A DNA stretch of 64,000 nucleotides. Source: Struthio camelus (Eukaryota > Chordata > Aves > Struthioniformes > Struthionidae). The translations under genes were made by a program, and so were the position numbers. The stretch lies in the NCBI RefSeq assembly GCF_040807025.1, contig NC_090953.1:26830997-26894996 (forward strand). The letters run 5' to 3'. This document shows, in pieces, positions 1-8,906 of this stretch (within the stretch, counting starts at the first letter, position 1; every line of letters begins with the position of its first letter). The notes under the pieces were generated by a model that saw only the letters and a program-made list of their open reading frames with translations, had not been told where the DNA came from and made no database searches.

Positions 1-234
1 TCAGAAATGTCCCAGCCCCCTGGATGCTCTGGGTGGGCGGGGGCAGTGTGTTAGGGCTGGGAGTGTAGATTAGGCACCATGGACAGCCCCCCCGCCTGGC
101 TCTGGGTTTTCCTGTGTGGCCATCCCCTCCCCACACAGCTTGGGGTGCAAATGGAGCCTGTGGGCACATCTCCCTTCTTGCACTGTAAAGGAACACTGCC
201 AAGGCCCCCTCCCCACCTCCTGCCCCCGCCCACC

Positions 235-265
235 CATGCGCGCGCGCACACACACACGCACACGC
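235..265. repeat. Alternating CG/CA tract (Z-DNA prone)
   Basis: A 31-bp run of strictly alternating pyrimidine-purine, (CG)n followed by (CA)n. Such tracts favour left-handed Z-DNA. The tract recurs at 16822-16852, 31974-32004, 46044-46074 and 60114-60144 with no length change that I can see, which is unusual for a dinucleotide repeat and fits recent unit amplification. Confidence 0.85.
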
Positions 266-1324
266 TTGCAGAGACTGTACAGGCAAGCTTGGCTCAACGA
301 GAGCGATTATCACTAGCGACTCCTGAAACGGTGAGCCCTGCTATTACGGGATAAGGCCATGCTACGGCTGTGCCAGTCCCACAAGTAGCTGCTGCTGAAA
401 GGGATGGCCACATGCCCCTCTGTCCCAATCCCACCTTGTCCCTCACGCTGGCTCTGACACTCTCCTGACAGGGAGCTGGTGTAGAGGGTGATGCTGGTTG
501 GGAACCATTGATTTACGTGGGGAGTTACTTTCTCCCGGTGCAGCTCCGTGAAGCTGCACTCATCATGGGCCCACATAAGCACCGGAGAAAGCACGAGGGA
601 AGCAGAGAGAGGACATGGCCAGAAACAGAGCGGCTTTCGCCTCTGCAGGGCGCTTTCCTGTCCAGCTGGCTTTTCTGCAGGGCCAAACACCGTGCGCTGG
701 GTGAGCAAGCGAGTGAGCCACGCTTTCAGACAAGCCCTGACTTGCGCATGCACAAAATATGCTCTGCTAGCCTCAAACATCTCCGCAAGCCGACAGGAAA
801 CTGCGGGCTTACTGACCTCCTGCTGCCTCAGGATGTGGGTCTGGGTGCCCCCCTGGTTATGCAAGTGGGAGGCCACCGGACCCCTTGACACAGGCACCAT
901 GGTGGCAGGTCAGGGGCCAGCTCCGTTAGGCTCTCTGCAGCTGAATTTACAACAGCTGGAGCACTGCAGGCCACTCTGCAGAACCAAGAAATGGAGGGGA
1001 ACAGCTTCCAAGAAGTGGCTTTTTGTGCGGTATCTGTCACTGTTTTCCTGTACTGTAGACAAAACCAAGGTGGAAAGAGAGGGGCACCTTCAGAGCTTCT
1101 TTAAAAGCTTTTCACCATTCAGACCCCGTGCTGCTCCAGCCTCTTAGAGGAGGAGCCTGAGTGTCCGGGAGCAGCAAGCGCCGGCTGATCCCTAAGGGAT
1201 GGGGAGCCGGGTGCGATAACACGACTGGCTGGGCAAGGACCTTGCCTGCCAGGGTCCCTTCCCACCGCCACCAAGCCAGGCAAACAGGGCAGGCCTGGAG
1301 ATGCTAGCGAGGCTCAGCAAAGAG

Positions 1325-1530
1325 TACAGATCACCAGGGAAGTTCACCTGGTGATGAGGCAGGTCCGAGGTCAAGCTGGGAAGTAAATCTGCAGCTCAGG
1401 GTCAGGGTCAGAATCGGGTCTGGCAAGGGTGGTGAGGGTCAGACGCAGTCCAGTGATCACCAGGCAGGTCCATGGTGAAAAGGCAGGTCTGAGGTCAGGC
1501 TGGGACGTCAGACCGCGGGTCAGTGTCCAG
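1325..1530. repeat. Diverged 126-bp tandem duplication
   Basis: Two imperfect copies with a period of about 126 bp. Each starts at a GATCACCAGG block (1329 and 1455), continues through GGCAGGTC-GAGGTCA-GCTGGGA and is followed by a GGGTCAG-rich stretch. The style recalls GGTCAG-rich repeats seen in sauropsid interspersed repeats, but I cannot name a family. It recurs in the other units at 17912-18117, 33064-33269, 47134-47339 and 61204-61409. Confidence 0.6.
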
Positions 1531-2318
1531 ATCAATGGGGTCCATGGCTAGGCAGGGACATGGCCGTGACAGAGCCAGAGACTAGTACTCCCACAACATA
1601 GCGCAGCCAGAGGAAAGGCCTAGGGCTGAGCTTAAATGGGGCTCCTGGGCCCACAGGAAGAGGGTGCATGGTGGTGGGGGGGGGAGGTCCGAGCTGAGGC
1701 TGGTCAGGGCACTGAAGCCTATCAGTGCCCTCAGGGCTGTGACAGAGGGGGTCCCTCTCTCTGCTCAGCAGTGCCAGGAGCAGGCAGAAAGAGGGCCCAG
1801 CATAGCCCCGTGGTCTCATTGAACAGTCTCCCAAGGCCACCCTCCCACTGCTCTCCAAGAACCCAGAAACTCAGCGCAGTGACTCAGAAAAATCCAGCTC
1901 TGCCCTTGGAGAATATAGGTGTCTTTCTCTCCCTGGGAATGGAGAGAAAAGTGTGACTTGGAGCTGTGATTTGATTTCAGCACACCTGAGCTCTGTATTC
2001 TTGCTCTGGACAAGCCAACATGCTGTCACGGTGCTCCTGAGTCATGGCAAGAGTACGCATGTCTTTCCCACCGGCAGGCGCCACACAGGCAAGTGTGGGA
2101 CTCCGGATGGTGTAGCCCATAGAAGAGGGGTTTGCTCTGGGGTGCTCCCCAGGAGTTAGCGAACCCCAGGTGCACCATGGCTGTGGGGTTGCTGCACCCT
2201 GGGGGCACACCCTCTAACCACCCCATGATTGACAAGACCACATGAAGGAGAAGTGACACCGCAGACCCACACCACAAACATCTAGGGGCTGTGGAGCCAT
2301 CCCCCACAGAACGACCTG

Positions 2319-2853
2319 TTACTGGGCGTACCGTTACCAACAATTGCTACCCATGCTGGGTACGAGGGCTGGGCTGGGCACGAGGTTACCTGTTGGTATG
2401 CACTCTGCTATTGACTAGAGCCATACAGCTTTTGTATACCTGTGGGCTGGCGTTGTTTCGACTGGGTGTAAAAGAGAGGAAGCCCCATGGGTTTGTTGCG
2501 GACTTGGACCCATGGTCCGCTGGCCTGCAGACCCGAGGACCCACCCGTCAGTGGGGATGCCCCTAATGTCAACAGCGTGGTGAGGAGAATCCGGGGAAAA
2601 CTGTACCGGAGGGGTGGCCCGTGAGGGGCGAGAGCGGTCACCGTACCACCGTGCACCCGTGATTTAACCGTACAGCTCTGATAAGTATATGTACTTTCAG
2701 TTCTGTTATATTTCTCGCTATACTACACTGCACTTTTAGCTTTGTTATAACCTCCCATCTCTAATAAATTCTCACCCTTGACAAATGACAATCTCCCCGG
2801 TTCAGCGCAGCTAACTCGGGAATCCGAAAGAATCCCAGACACCCCTCTAGTGG
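2319..2853 (+). mobile_element. Possible solo LTR of an endogenous retrovirus (fossil)
   Basis: An island that is AT-richer than its surroundings at its 3' end, starting TGTTAC and ending near CAGACA. It has an AATAAA polyadenylation signal at about 2763, about 90 bp before the proposed end. No internal retroviral genes flank it and I see no clear target-site duplication, so this would be an old solo LTR. The boundaries and family are uncertain; an untranslated gene remnant is the alternative. Confidence 0.35.
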
Positions 2854-3050
2854 CGCGTCACACCCACGCGCTTTGAAGGCTGATGAACTGAGAAGCCAAA
2901 GACTTTGCCCGCAATGCCGCCCCATGGCCAGTTCCTGGGGAAGCAAGAGGGCTTCCTTCTGCCTTGGTTGGGGACTGGAGGGCTGCGTAGGGAGGGCTCT
3001 ACCACAGTAACCCCCGGAGGGAGGCTGTGGCAGTCTGAAGGAGTGTGTGT

Positions 3051-3058
3051 GGGGGGGG
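3051..3058. repeat. Length-variable G tract
   Basis: A G homopolymer following GTGTGTGT. It has 8 G in unit 1, 17 in units 2, 3 and 4 (19636-19652, 34788-34804, 48858-48874) and 14 in unit 5 (62928-62941). It is the most length-variable site between units and a useful copy marker; it is also a sequencing and assembly error hotspot. Confidence 0.85.
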
Positions 3059-3216
3059 AAGGGGCTGGGGAGTCAAAGAGAAAGGACAGGACATGAGCCA
3101 AGCGCTGAGCAACGACTGAGCTCCAGTTCCTGTGGGGAAGAGGCTCACTTGCTGCCGTGGTGCAGAGGAGGGAGGAGAGTGCAGCGCTCTCTGGGAGCTG
3201 GGAATTCGTGGAACGA

Positions 3217-3390
3217 GACAGACTGGAAGGGATCTCCGGAGGCCTCTAATTCAACTGCCCGCTCAAAGCAGGACTAGTGCCAAAGCTGGAGCCGGTCGCT
3301 CAGTGCCTGGCCCTGACACATTTTGAATTTGCTCTCCACGGAAGGAGAGTCCAAACTTCTCTGGGCACCTGCTCCACACGGCTTCAATGC
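3217..3390 (-). mobile_element. Old CR1 LINE, 3' UTR fragment
   Basis: The plus strand reads the complement of a CR1 3' end: a GACTGGAAGGGATCTCC block, then GCTCAAAGCAGG, then a TTTTGAAT-TGCTCTCC-GGAGAGTCC block. It is strongly diverged, so it is an old insertion, oriented opposite to the CR1-A that follows. Confidence 0.75.
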
Positions 3391-3484
3391 TCACTGAGTT
3401 AACGCTGCAGTTAACAACTGGCTGCACCGCTGGTGTTGGCAGCAGGGTTTTGGTTTCTATGACCGTGGGACCCTGTTTGAAGAT

Positions 3485-3523
3485 CTGATGGAGAGAGCTG
3501 ATGGAGAGAGCTGATGGAGAGAG
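3485..3523. repeat. 13-bp unit repeated three times inside CR1-A ORF1 tail
   Basis: CTGATGGAGAGAG occurs three times in perfect tandem just before the GIHLTKWG codons of CR1 ORF1. It interrupts the normal ORF1 reading. It recurs unchanged at 20079-20117, 35231-35269, 49301-49339 and 63368-63406, so it predates the unit amplification. Confidence 0.9.
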
Positions 3524-3911
3524 CTGGGATCCACCTCACCAAGTGGGGCATGCGTGTCTTTGCCAACAGGTTGACCAGCCTGGCAAGGAGGGCTTTAAAC
3601 TAGGCAAGATGGGGGAAGGGGAGTGTTATAGAGACAGGATAGTCAGTAAAACACTGCTCAAGTCAGGATGCCTCCAGCGGGTGCATGCAGCCAGGGGCAC
3701 AGCGCGGGACATGGCTATGGAGCATCCTCTTGCACCTCTCCTGAGAAGCCTGCATGCCCCATTTGGCTCTCTGAAATGCCTGTACACCAATGCACGCGGC
3801 ATGGGGAATCAGCAGGAAGAATTAGAGATCTGTGTGCGGTTGCAGGGCCAGGATCTCGTTGCAGTTACAGAGACGTGGTGCGATAGCTCACGTGACTGGA
3901 ATGCTGTCATG

Positions 3912-3959
3912 GATGGCTATGCACTTTTTAGGAAAGATGGCTATGCACTTTTTAGGAAA
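3912..3959 (+). repeat. 24-bp in-frame duplication in CR1-A endonuclease
   Basis: Two perfect 24-bp copies encode DGYALFRK twice in a row in the EN domain; usual CR1 has this block once. The frame is kept. Present at the same place in all units: 20506-20553, 35658-35705, 49728-49775 and 63795-63842. Confidence 0.9.
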
Positions 3960-5400
3960 GACAGGCTAGGAAGGCGAGGTGCTGTGGAGTTACTCTTTAT
4001 GTGAGGGAGCAACTAGAATGTCTGGAGCTCTGCCTCGGGGTGGATGAAGAGCAAGCTGAGAGCTTATGGGTAAGGATTAAAGGGCAGGCTAACATGGGTG
4101 ACACTGTTGTGGGGGTTTACTACAGGCCACCTGATCAGGAAGAAGTAGTCAATGGGGCCTTCTACAGACAGCTGGAAGTAACCTCACGATCAGAGGCCCT
4201 GGTTCTCCCGGGAGACTTCAACCACCCTGACATCTGCTGGGAAGAGAGCACAGCTAGGCACAAACAGTCGAGGAGGGTCCTGCAGAGCACTGATGATAAC
4301 TTCTTGACACAGGTGGTGGAGACGCCAACAAGGAGAGGTGTGCTGCTTGACCTTGTGCTAACAAACAAAGGAGGCCTGGTTGGATCTGTGAAGGCTGGGG
4401 GCAGCCTTGGCTGTAGTGGAGTTCAGGCTCCTACGAGGAGGAAGCAGGGCAATAAGTAATATAAGTCAGATCACAACCCTGGACTTCAGGAGAGCTAACT
4501 TTGGCCTCTTCAGGGACCTCCTCAGGGGAATCTCATGGGGTAGGGCCCTAGCAGGAAGAGGGGTCCAGGAGAGCCGGTTAATATTCAAGCATCGTTTCCT
4601 CCAGGCTCAAGACGGGTGCATCCCTCTTGAGTAGGAAGTCCAGCAAAGTGGGCAGGAGACCTGCATGGATGAGCAAGGAGCTCCTGGCAGAACTCCAACA
4701 GAAGAAGGAAGTCTACAGAATGTGGAAAAGGGGACAGGCCACTTGGGAGGAATACAGGGACGTTGTCAGAGTGTGCAGGGATGCGACGAGGAAGGCTAAG
4801 GCCCAGTTGGAATGAAATCTGGCAAGGGATGCCAAGGACAACCAGAAGGGCTTCTTCAACTACATCCTGGAGGTCCTCACTGAGCATGTGGAGGACAAGG
4901 AGGTGATCAGGAGTAGTCAGCACGGGTTCACCAAAGGGAAATCATGCTTGACCTTCTCTGATGGCCTGACTGGCTGGGTAGATGAGGGCAGAGCAGTGGA
5001 TGCTGTCTCCCTGCACTTCAGCAAGGCTTCTGACACTGTCTCCCATCACTTTCTCATAGGTAAACTCAGCAAGTGTGGATTGGATGAGTGGACAGTGAGG
5101 TGGCCTGAGGACCGGCTGGATGGCCGAGCTCAGAGGGTTGTGGTCAGTGGCACAGAGGCCTGTAGCTCGCACTGTCCCGCAGGGGTCAGTCCTGGGTCCA
5201 GTCCTGTTCAACGTATTCATCGATGACCTGGACGAAGGCACAGAGTGCACCCGCAGCAAGTTTGCTGAGGATACTAAACTGTGGGGGAGTGGCTGACACA
5301 CCAGAAGGCAGTGCTGCCGTTCCGAGGGACCAGGACAGGCTGGAGAGCTGGGCGGAGAGGAACCTCCTGAAGTTCAACAAAGGCAAGGGCAGGGTCCTGC

Positions 5401-5752
5401 CATCAGGAAGCTGTGGATTTAGCTCCCTGAAGGGAAGGGAGAAACAGCTTTGTGCCCAGGACACCCACACTCTTGTGGGGGGACCTCTCTGTGGTCCACT
5501 GCCTGTGAACCACAGCAGTCTCTGCCCCTCGGGGGCACTTTTGGAGGCCTGGATGCTAAGAAAGCAAAGGAGAAGGTGGGAGAAGATGCTGAGAAAGCAA
5601 AGGAGAACGCAGGAGGAGCACAGACAAGGGGCTGAGGAGTGGCACAGCCACCAACCAGCCCTGGCCAGAGACCTGGAGCGCAGCACTGCGGGGAGTGCTG
5701 GTGCACGTGCCCAAAGTGAGAGGCCCCACCTCTCAGGGGGGCGGGGTGGGGC
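5401..5752. other. Spacer between CR1-A and tRNA-iMet, with 33-bp duplication
   Basis: Non-CR1 spacer. It holds an imperfect 33-bp tandem duplication (5552-5584 and 5585-5617) that in one frame reads as an 11-residue repeat, DAKKAKEKVGE then DAEKAKENAGG. The open frame is only 61 codons (5450-5635) and matches no family I recognise. Equivalents of the duplication lie at 22151-22216, 37298-37363 and 51368-51433. Confidence 0.6.
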
Positions 5753-5756
5753 AAAA
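5753..5756 (-). terminator. Pol III terminator of tRNA-iMet, unit 1
   Basis: TTTT on the minus strand, 7 nt after the tRNA 3' end. Confidence 0.85.
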
Positions 5757-5762
5757 GGGCCA

Positions 5763-5834
5763 TAGCAGAGGATGGTTTCGATCCATCGACCTCTGGGTTA
5801 TGGGCCCAGCACACTTCCGCTGCGCCACTCTGCT
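5763..5834 (-). tRNA. tRNA-iMet-CAT: Initiator tRNA-Met (CAT)
   Basis: The 72-nt minus-strand gene delivers methionine to the P site at translation start. Initiator hallmarks are visible: three G:C pairs (GGG/CCC) closing the anticodon stem around CCCATAA, GATCGAAAC instead of TTCG in the T loop, and A1:T72 at the acceptor end (AGCAGAG pairs with CTCTGCT, then A). It matches my recollection of vertebrate iMet except C to T in the D stem (GGAAGTGTGC), which makes a G-U pair. A T4 terminator lies 7 nt downstream. Confidence 0.96.
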
Positions 5835-7543
5835 CCCCCCAGCAGCTTTGTGGGGAGATGGCAGGGCCCTCCCTGCCACTCCCAGGCACTGACCGTGCCA
5901 GCTCTTGGGCTCGGGGGGTTGCCGTTCCTCCTGCCTGGGCCTGGTCCCACGGAGGAAAAAAGTCTCCCCCGGGAAGCCCCAAGGCCGTGGGCCCGGGCTG
6001 AAGCCGCCTTGGTTTGCCCTTATGACGCCATCTCCTGCCTGGCACAGACCCAGGGGAAAGCGGGGAGTTTGTGTTTGCCCAACTGAGCTGCCTCTGCAGG
6101 GGAGGACAGAAACCCCAGAGCCAGGGGGCAGCCTGCCTGCCTGCATTGTGCTGGGAGCGCTTGCTTCCCAACGAGTGGATGAGTGTCTGATGCTCTCCTA
6201 GCCAGGAAAAGGCTCCCCTCCACCTGGAGTCACGTGCCTCTCCTGCACACAGTGCTTTCCTTGTGCAGGCTTGGTGAGCCCTGGGAGCCCCCGGTGGCTT
6301 TCTGCCCTGGAGAGGCAGGTTCCACCTCTGCTGGTGACCTGCTGCTGACACACTTCCTCAGAGCCGCTGCCCAGGCCAAGCCTGAAGAGCTGCGCTAGAG
6401 TGACCCCTGAGCCCAATGGATGCTCTCTTGCTGCCATCCCAAGGACGTTTTGGGCACCTCCATTTCAGTCCGCAGCAAGGGAAGGAGGAAGCCCCAAACC
6501 AAGTCAACCCTGCTGGCCCCTTGCTGCCCCACATGACTGAGTTGTGGCAGGGCACCCTGCCAAGGGGGAAAGCCCCATCACCTGGAAGGACTCAGGGACT
6601 GGCTCTGTCTCTTGCAAACTGCCCTGTGCTCACCAAAGACAGCAGCTGCGGTGCTTTAGTGCAAACCAGTGCTGGAGGAAGTAGGAGCAGGGAGGGCAGA
6701 GGAAGGCAGGAGTTAAGTGATGTTAGGAAGGAACTGGTGCAGGCTAGAGCAACGATTCCCAGGTGCTTTCCTGGCAGTGCCCTCTTTCCCAGGGCCCTGG
6801 ACTTCTCTGCCTTGACAAAGCTCTGCTTCAGATGTGCCTTCCAGGCCCACCTGCCGTGCAGGCGTGTCAGGGCTCCTTGGCCTTGCTGGTGAGCTGACTG
6901 GCAGCTGTGTCCAACGCGGTGTCCCCACAGCTGTGTTCAACACGGTGTCCAGGCTCTCTGGCCTGGGGCCCAGAGGTGCGCCCCCTCCCCACGGAGCCCA
7001 TAGTCTTCCTGGGTGGGAAGGAAACCCAGGCCTCCTGCATGTGCAGGAACCAGAGGAGCGCAGAGCTGGGCACTGCTTCCTCTCAGGCTGACGCAAGGGG
7101 AAGGAAAAATATCACTGTGGATGCCTGTTCCTGCATAGCAGCAGGGAAATAAGACTGTAAGGAGTATAATTACCCCAGAATGTCTTTGTCCAGGATTTCC
7201 CCAGCTCTGCTTCCTCCCCAGGGCTGGGCATCTGGTGGCACCTTCTGTCCAGTCCGCCTCACTCCACAGCAGGCACTGGGAGGTAAGTGAGACACTTCCC
7301 CTGGAGTCCCAGGTGTGGTGCCTCTGTTGGGGTGTATTGCAGCCCTCATGTTCCTGCCTGCTGTCCACGTCTGAATGCGCTCGTCTGTGGGTCTGTGCGT
7401 GCCCAGCTGTGGTGTGTCCAAAGAGTGCAAAGGAGAACTCCCCCCCCCCCCATCCCCCTAGTGCAGCCTGGCCCTGGAACTCGCAGCAGGCCGGACGAGT
7501 TGCACAGGGCACGTGATCACTGCTGCTGAGAGGTTTGGGGCAG
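5835..7543. other. GC-rich spacer between tRNA-iMet and the Ser pseudogene, unit 1
   Basis: About 1.7 kb with no recognised gene or transposon. It contains a C homopolymer near 7440 that is longer in units 1 and 2 and is broken by a T in units 3 and 4. A 310-codon minus-strand open frame (5419-6351) runs through the iMet gene and has no recognisable domain, so I treat it as spurious. Equivalents: 22434-24142, 37581-39289 and 51651-53359. Confidence 0.6.
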
Positions 7544-7625
7544 GAAGCTGTGGCCGAGTGGGGAAGGCGATGGACGTGAAACGCATGGGGGTTTCCCTGC
7601 GCAGGTTCGAATCCTGCCAACTATG
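7544..7625 (+). pseudogene. tRNA-Ser pseudogene (anticodon now TGA)
   Basis: An 82-nt serine tRNA relic. The D arm (GGCCGAGTGG), long variable arm and perfect T arm (GCAGG-TTCGAAT-CCTGC) are kept. The anticodon loop reads CGTGAAA, giving anticodon TGA (still serine) where the intact paralogue at 15249-15330 has CTAGAAA. Two anticodon-stem pairs are broken (ATGGA against CGCAT) and the acceptor stem has mismatches (GAAGCTG against CAACTAT). The flanks match those of the intact Ser(AGA) gene on both sides, so it is a segmental copy of that gene. TTTT follows at 7640. It could still be transcribed from its B box, but a working tRNA is unlikely. Confidence 0.85.
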
Positions 7626-8125
7626 GGGCACCTGTCCCCTTTTGGGCTGCCTGGAGCGACCAGGCTCCAGCCCTGGACAAAGCCTCACAGCCACAGTCCC
7701 TCCAGCTGAACAGCGTGCCCGGTGAACCCTCCATCCCTCTAGTCACCCTCAGCTTCCCCCCAGAGTCGCCAGGGCGCGTGCAAACCCCCTCTCTCCTTTC
7801 CCAGCCACACAGGCTCACACCTTTCCTGACAGAGACATGCTCTCCTCTGGGGACGGATGGATTTTCTTCTCAGGGGCATGTTTTTCCCACGGGGCCAGAG
7901 CTGAGATGCACGTGCTTCTGTGATGGGAAGGGAGGCATCCTTTGTGGAAACTTCTGCAAGTTTTTGCAGCATCAGGAGAAGAGGCAGGGGCAGGGCAATG
8001 CTGCTTCCTATTCTTTTTCCTTCTGCTGCATCTTTCTCCCCTCTCAGACTCCCGGGATAGTCTTGAAAGCTCAGCGAGGGTCAGAGAGTGCCTGGGACGA
8101 GCAGGAGGCAGGCATAGGTCTGCGT
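7626..8125. other. Spacer between Ser pseudogene and tRNA-Gly, unit 1
   Basis: About 500 bp without a recognised gene. Its first 60 bp are the shared 3' flank of the Ser duplication (compare the complement of 15185-15248). Equivalents: 24225-24724, 39372-39871 and 53442-53941. Confidence 0.6.
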
Positions 8126-8197
8126 GCGTTGGTGGTATAGTGGTGAGCATAGCTGCCTTCCAAGCAGTTGACCCGGGTTCGATTCCTGGCCAACGCA
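8126..8197 (+). tRNA. tRNA-Gly-TCC: tRNA-Gly (TCC)
   Basis: A 72-nt glycine tRNA reading GGA and, by wobble, GGG codons. The acceptor stem GCGTTGG pairs fully with CCAACGC; the anticodon loop is CTTCCAA; the B box is GGTTCGATTCC. The T stem has one G-U pair (CCGGG against CCTGG), shared with unit 2. A T4 terminator lies 8 nt downstream. Confidence 0.95.
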
Positions 8198-8698
8198 CAT
8201 GCACTTTTCTTCTCCCAGGCGCCTGCAGAGGCCCTTCCACCTCCTGCCAGAAAAAAGCCCAGGTTTCCCCAACAGGTTCATGTTCCCTCGGGGAGCCACT
8301 CCCCTTGCTGCATGCACAGGCAGGGTGAGGCACCCCACAGAGCCCAGGAGAGACAGGGGCCCCCTCCTCCTTCAGCAATGCCTGCCTTGGCCAAAGCAGC
8401 AGGTCTGTCGCCGAGCACAGCTTCCAGGCTGCTTGCCCTGCCCCCCGAGGCATAGCCCTGCAGAAGGAAGCGCCCCAGAATGAAGGTGCTACCTCCTTTG
8501 CTAGAAGCATGACAGGCTTCTGCAAAGGGCTCTGCTGCTCTCCTGAAGGGCCCGCTTCTGACTGCATGGTGCCTCAAGGGCCTGCAGAAAGGCTGTGCAT
8601 GGGCGTTGCTGGGGAGATGCAGAAAGCCCCTGGCTCAGCCAGGACCATGTGGCTCAGCCCTGCTATAGCGACAGAGCGGCAAGAAGAGGTGTCCAGGC
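8198..8698. other. Spacer between tRNA-Gly and tRNA-Gln, unit 1
   Basis: No gene recognised. The first 200 bp are paralogous to 15988-16210 downstream of the Gly pseudogene (shared CCTGCAGAGGCCCTTCCACC, then GAGGGGAGCC-type and CACCCCACAGAGCCCAGG blocks). Unit 2 equivalent: 24797-25297. In units 3 and 4 most of this is deleted. Confidence 0.65.
8205..8208 (+). terminator. Pol III terminator of tRNA-Gly, unit 1
   Basis: TTTT 8 nt after the tRNA. Confidence 0.85.
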
Positions 8699-8770
8699 GG
8701 TCCCATGGTGTAATGGTGAGCACTCTGGACTCTGAATCCAGCGATCTGAGTTCAAGTCTCAGTGGGACCT
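8699..8770 (+). tRNA. tRNA-Gln-CTG: tRNA-Gln (CTG)
   Basis: A 72-nt glutamine tRNA reading CAG codons. The acceptor stem GGTCCCA pairs with TGGGACC, the anticodon loop CTCTGAA is closed by CTGGA/TCCAG, and the T arm CTGAG-TTCAAGT-CTCAG pairs fully. Compared with the usual vertebrate gene (GGTTCCA and CCGAG stems), the changes are compensated on both strands, which points to selection on structure. The nearest T4 run is 42 nt downstream, farther than for the other tRNAs. Confidence 0.95.
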
Positions 8771-8811
8771 CAGGCTTCTGCTTCACTGAGGGCCTGCCTC
8801 AGCTGACTGCA

Positions 8812-8815
8812 TTTT
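8812..8815 (+). terminator. Distant T4 run after tRNA-Gln, unit 1
   Basis: First TTTT downstream, 42 nt after the tRNA; termination is expected to be late or weak. Confidence 0.5.
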
Positions 8816-8906
8816 ACACCCTTGCGTTGCTCTTGGGTAGACTGCTTTACGCACTCCGGTCTTCCTTCCCTCTTCTCGTGCCCCTGGCACTGGGTTTGGG
8901 CAGAGG

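Larger units (their letters stand above)
1..2318. other. Unit 1 head region, no gene recognised
   Basis: No tRNA, CR1 or protein domain recognised apart from the CG/CA tract and the 126-bp duplication listed separately. The open frames here (up to 199 codons) have no recognisable domain, overlap on both strands and run through GC-rich low-complexity sequence, so I read them as spurious. Equivalent regions: 16588-18905, 31740-34057, 45810-48127, 59880-62197. Confidence 0.6.
3440..5400 (+). mobile_element. CR1 LINE (CR1-A): ORF1 tail plus ORF2 EN and partial RT, broken
   Basis: Non-LTR retrotransposon fragment of the avian CR1 family. ORF1: the end of the esterase-type protein is readable up to the TAG at 3601-3603, including GIHLTKWG, the region that carries the catalytic His of CR1 ORF1 esterases. 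ORF2 starts near 3709 (MAMEHPL). The endonuclease shows YTNAR and TETW, then a frame change near 3980; the next frame (4001-4459) shows GDFNHPDICW and LVLTN. The SDH catalytic motif is lost through a small deletion near 4420. The linker ([12 protein letters not shown]) ends in a TGA at 4813-4815. About 480 bp (160 codons) of the N-terminal RT is missing at about 4865, joining straight to [12 protein letters not shown] and a degraded [13 protein letters not shown] motif C reads FAED instead of FADD. The element stops near 5400 without its 3' UTR. It cannot code for active protein. Confidence 0.93.

Noticed and set aside
1325-1530. Telomere-like GGGTCAG repeats
   Set aside because: The motif is not TTAGGG, is irregular and belongs to a diverged 126-bp duplication.
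5419-6351. A 310-codon minus-strand open frame (repeated in units 2-4)
   Set aside because: It crosses the tRNA-iMet gene, has no recognisable domain, and its length is explained by high GC and few stops; it overlaps other equally open frames.
7544-7625. Calling this a working tRNA-Ser(TGA)
   Set aside because: Two anticodon-stem pairs and several acceptor pairs are broken, while the paralogue at 15249 is perfect; pseudogene is the safer call.
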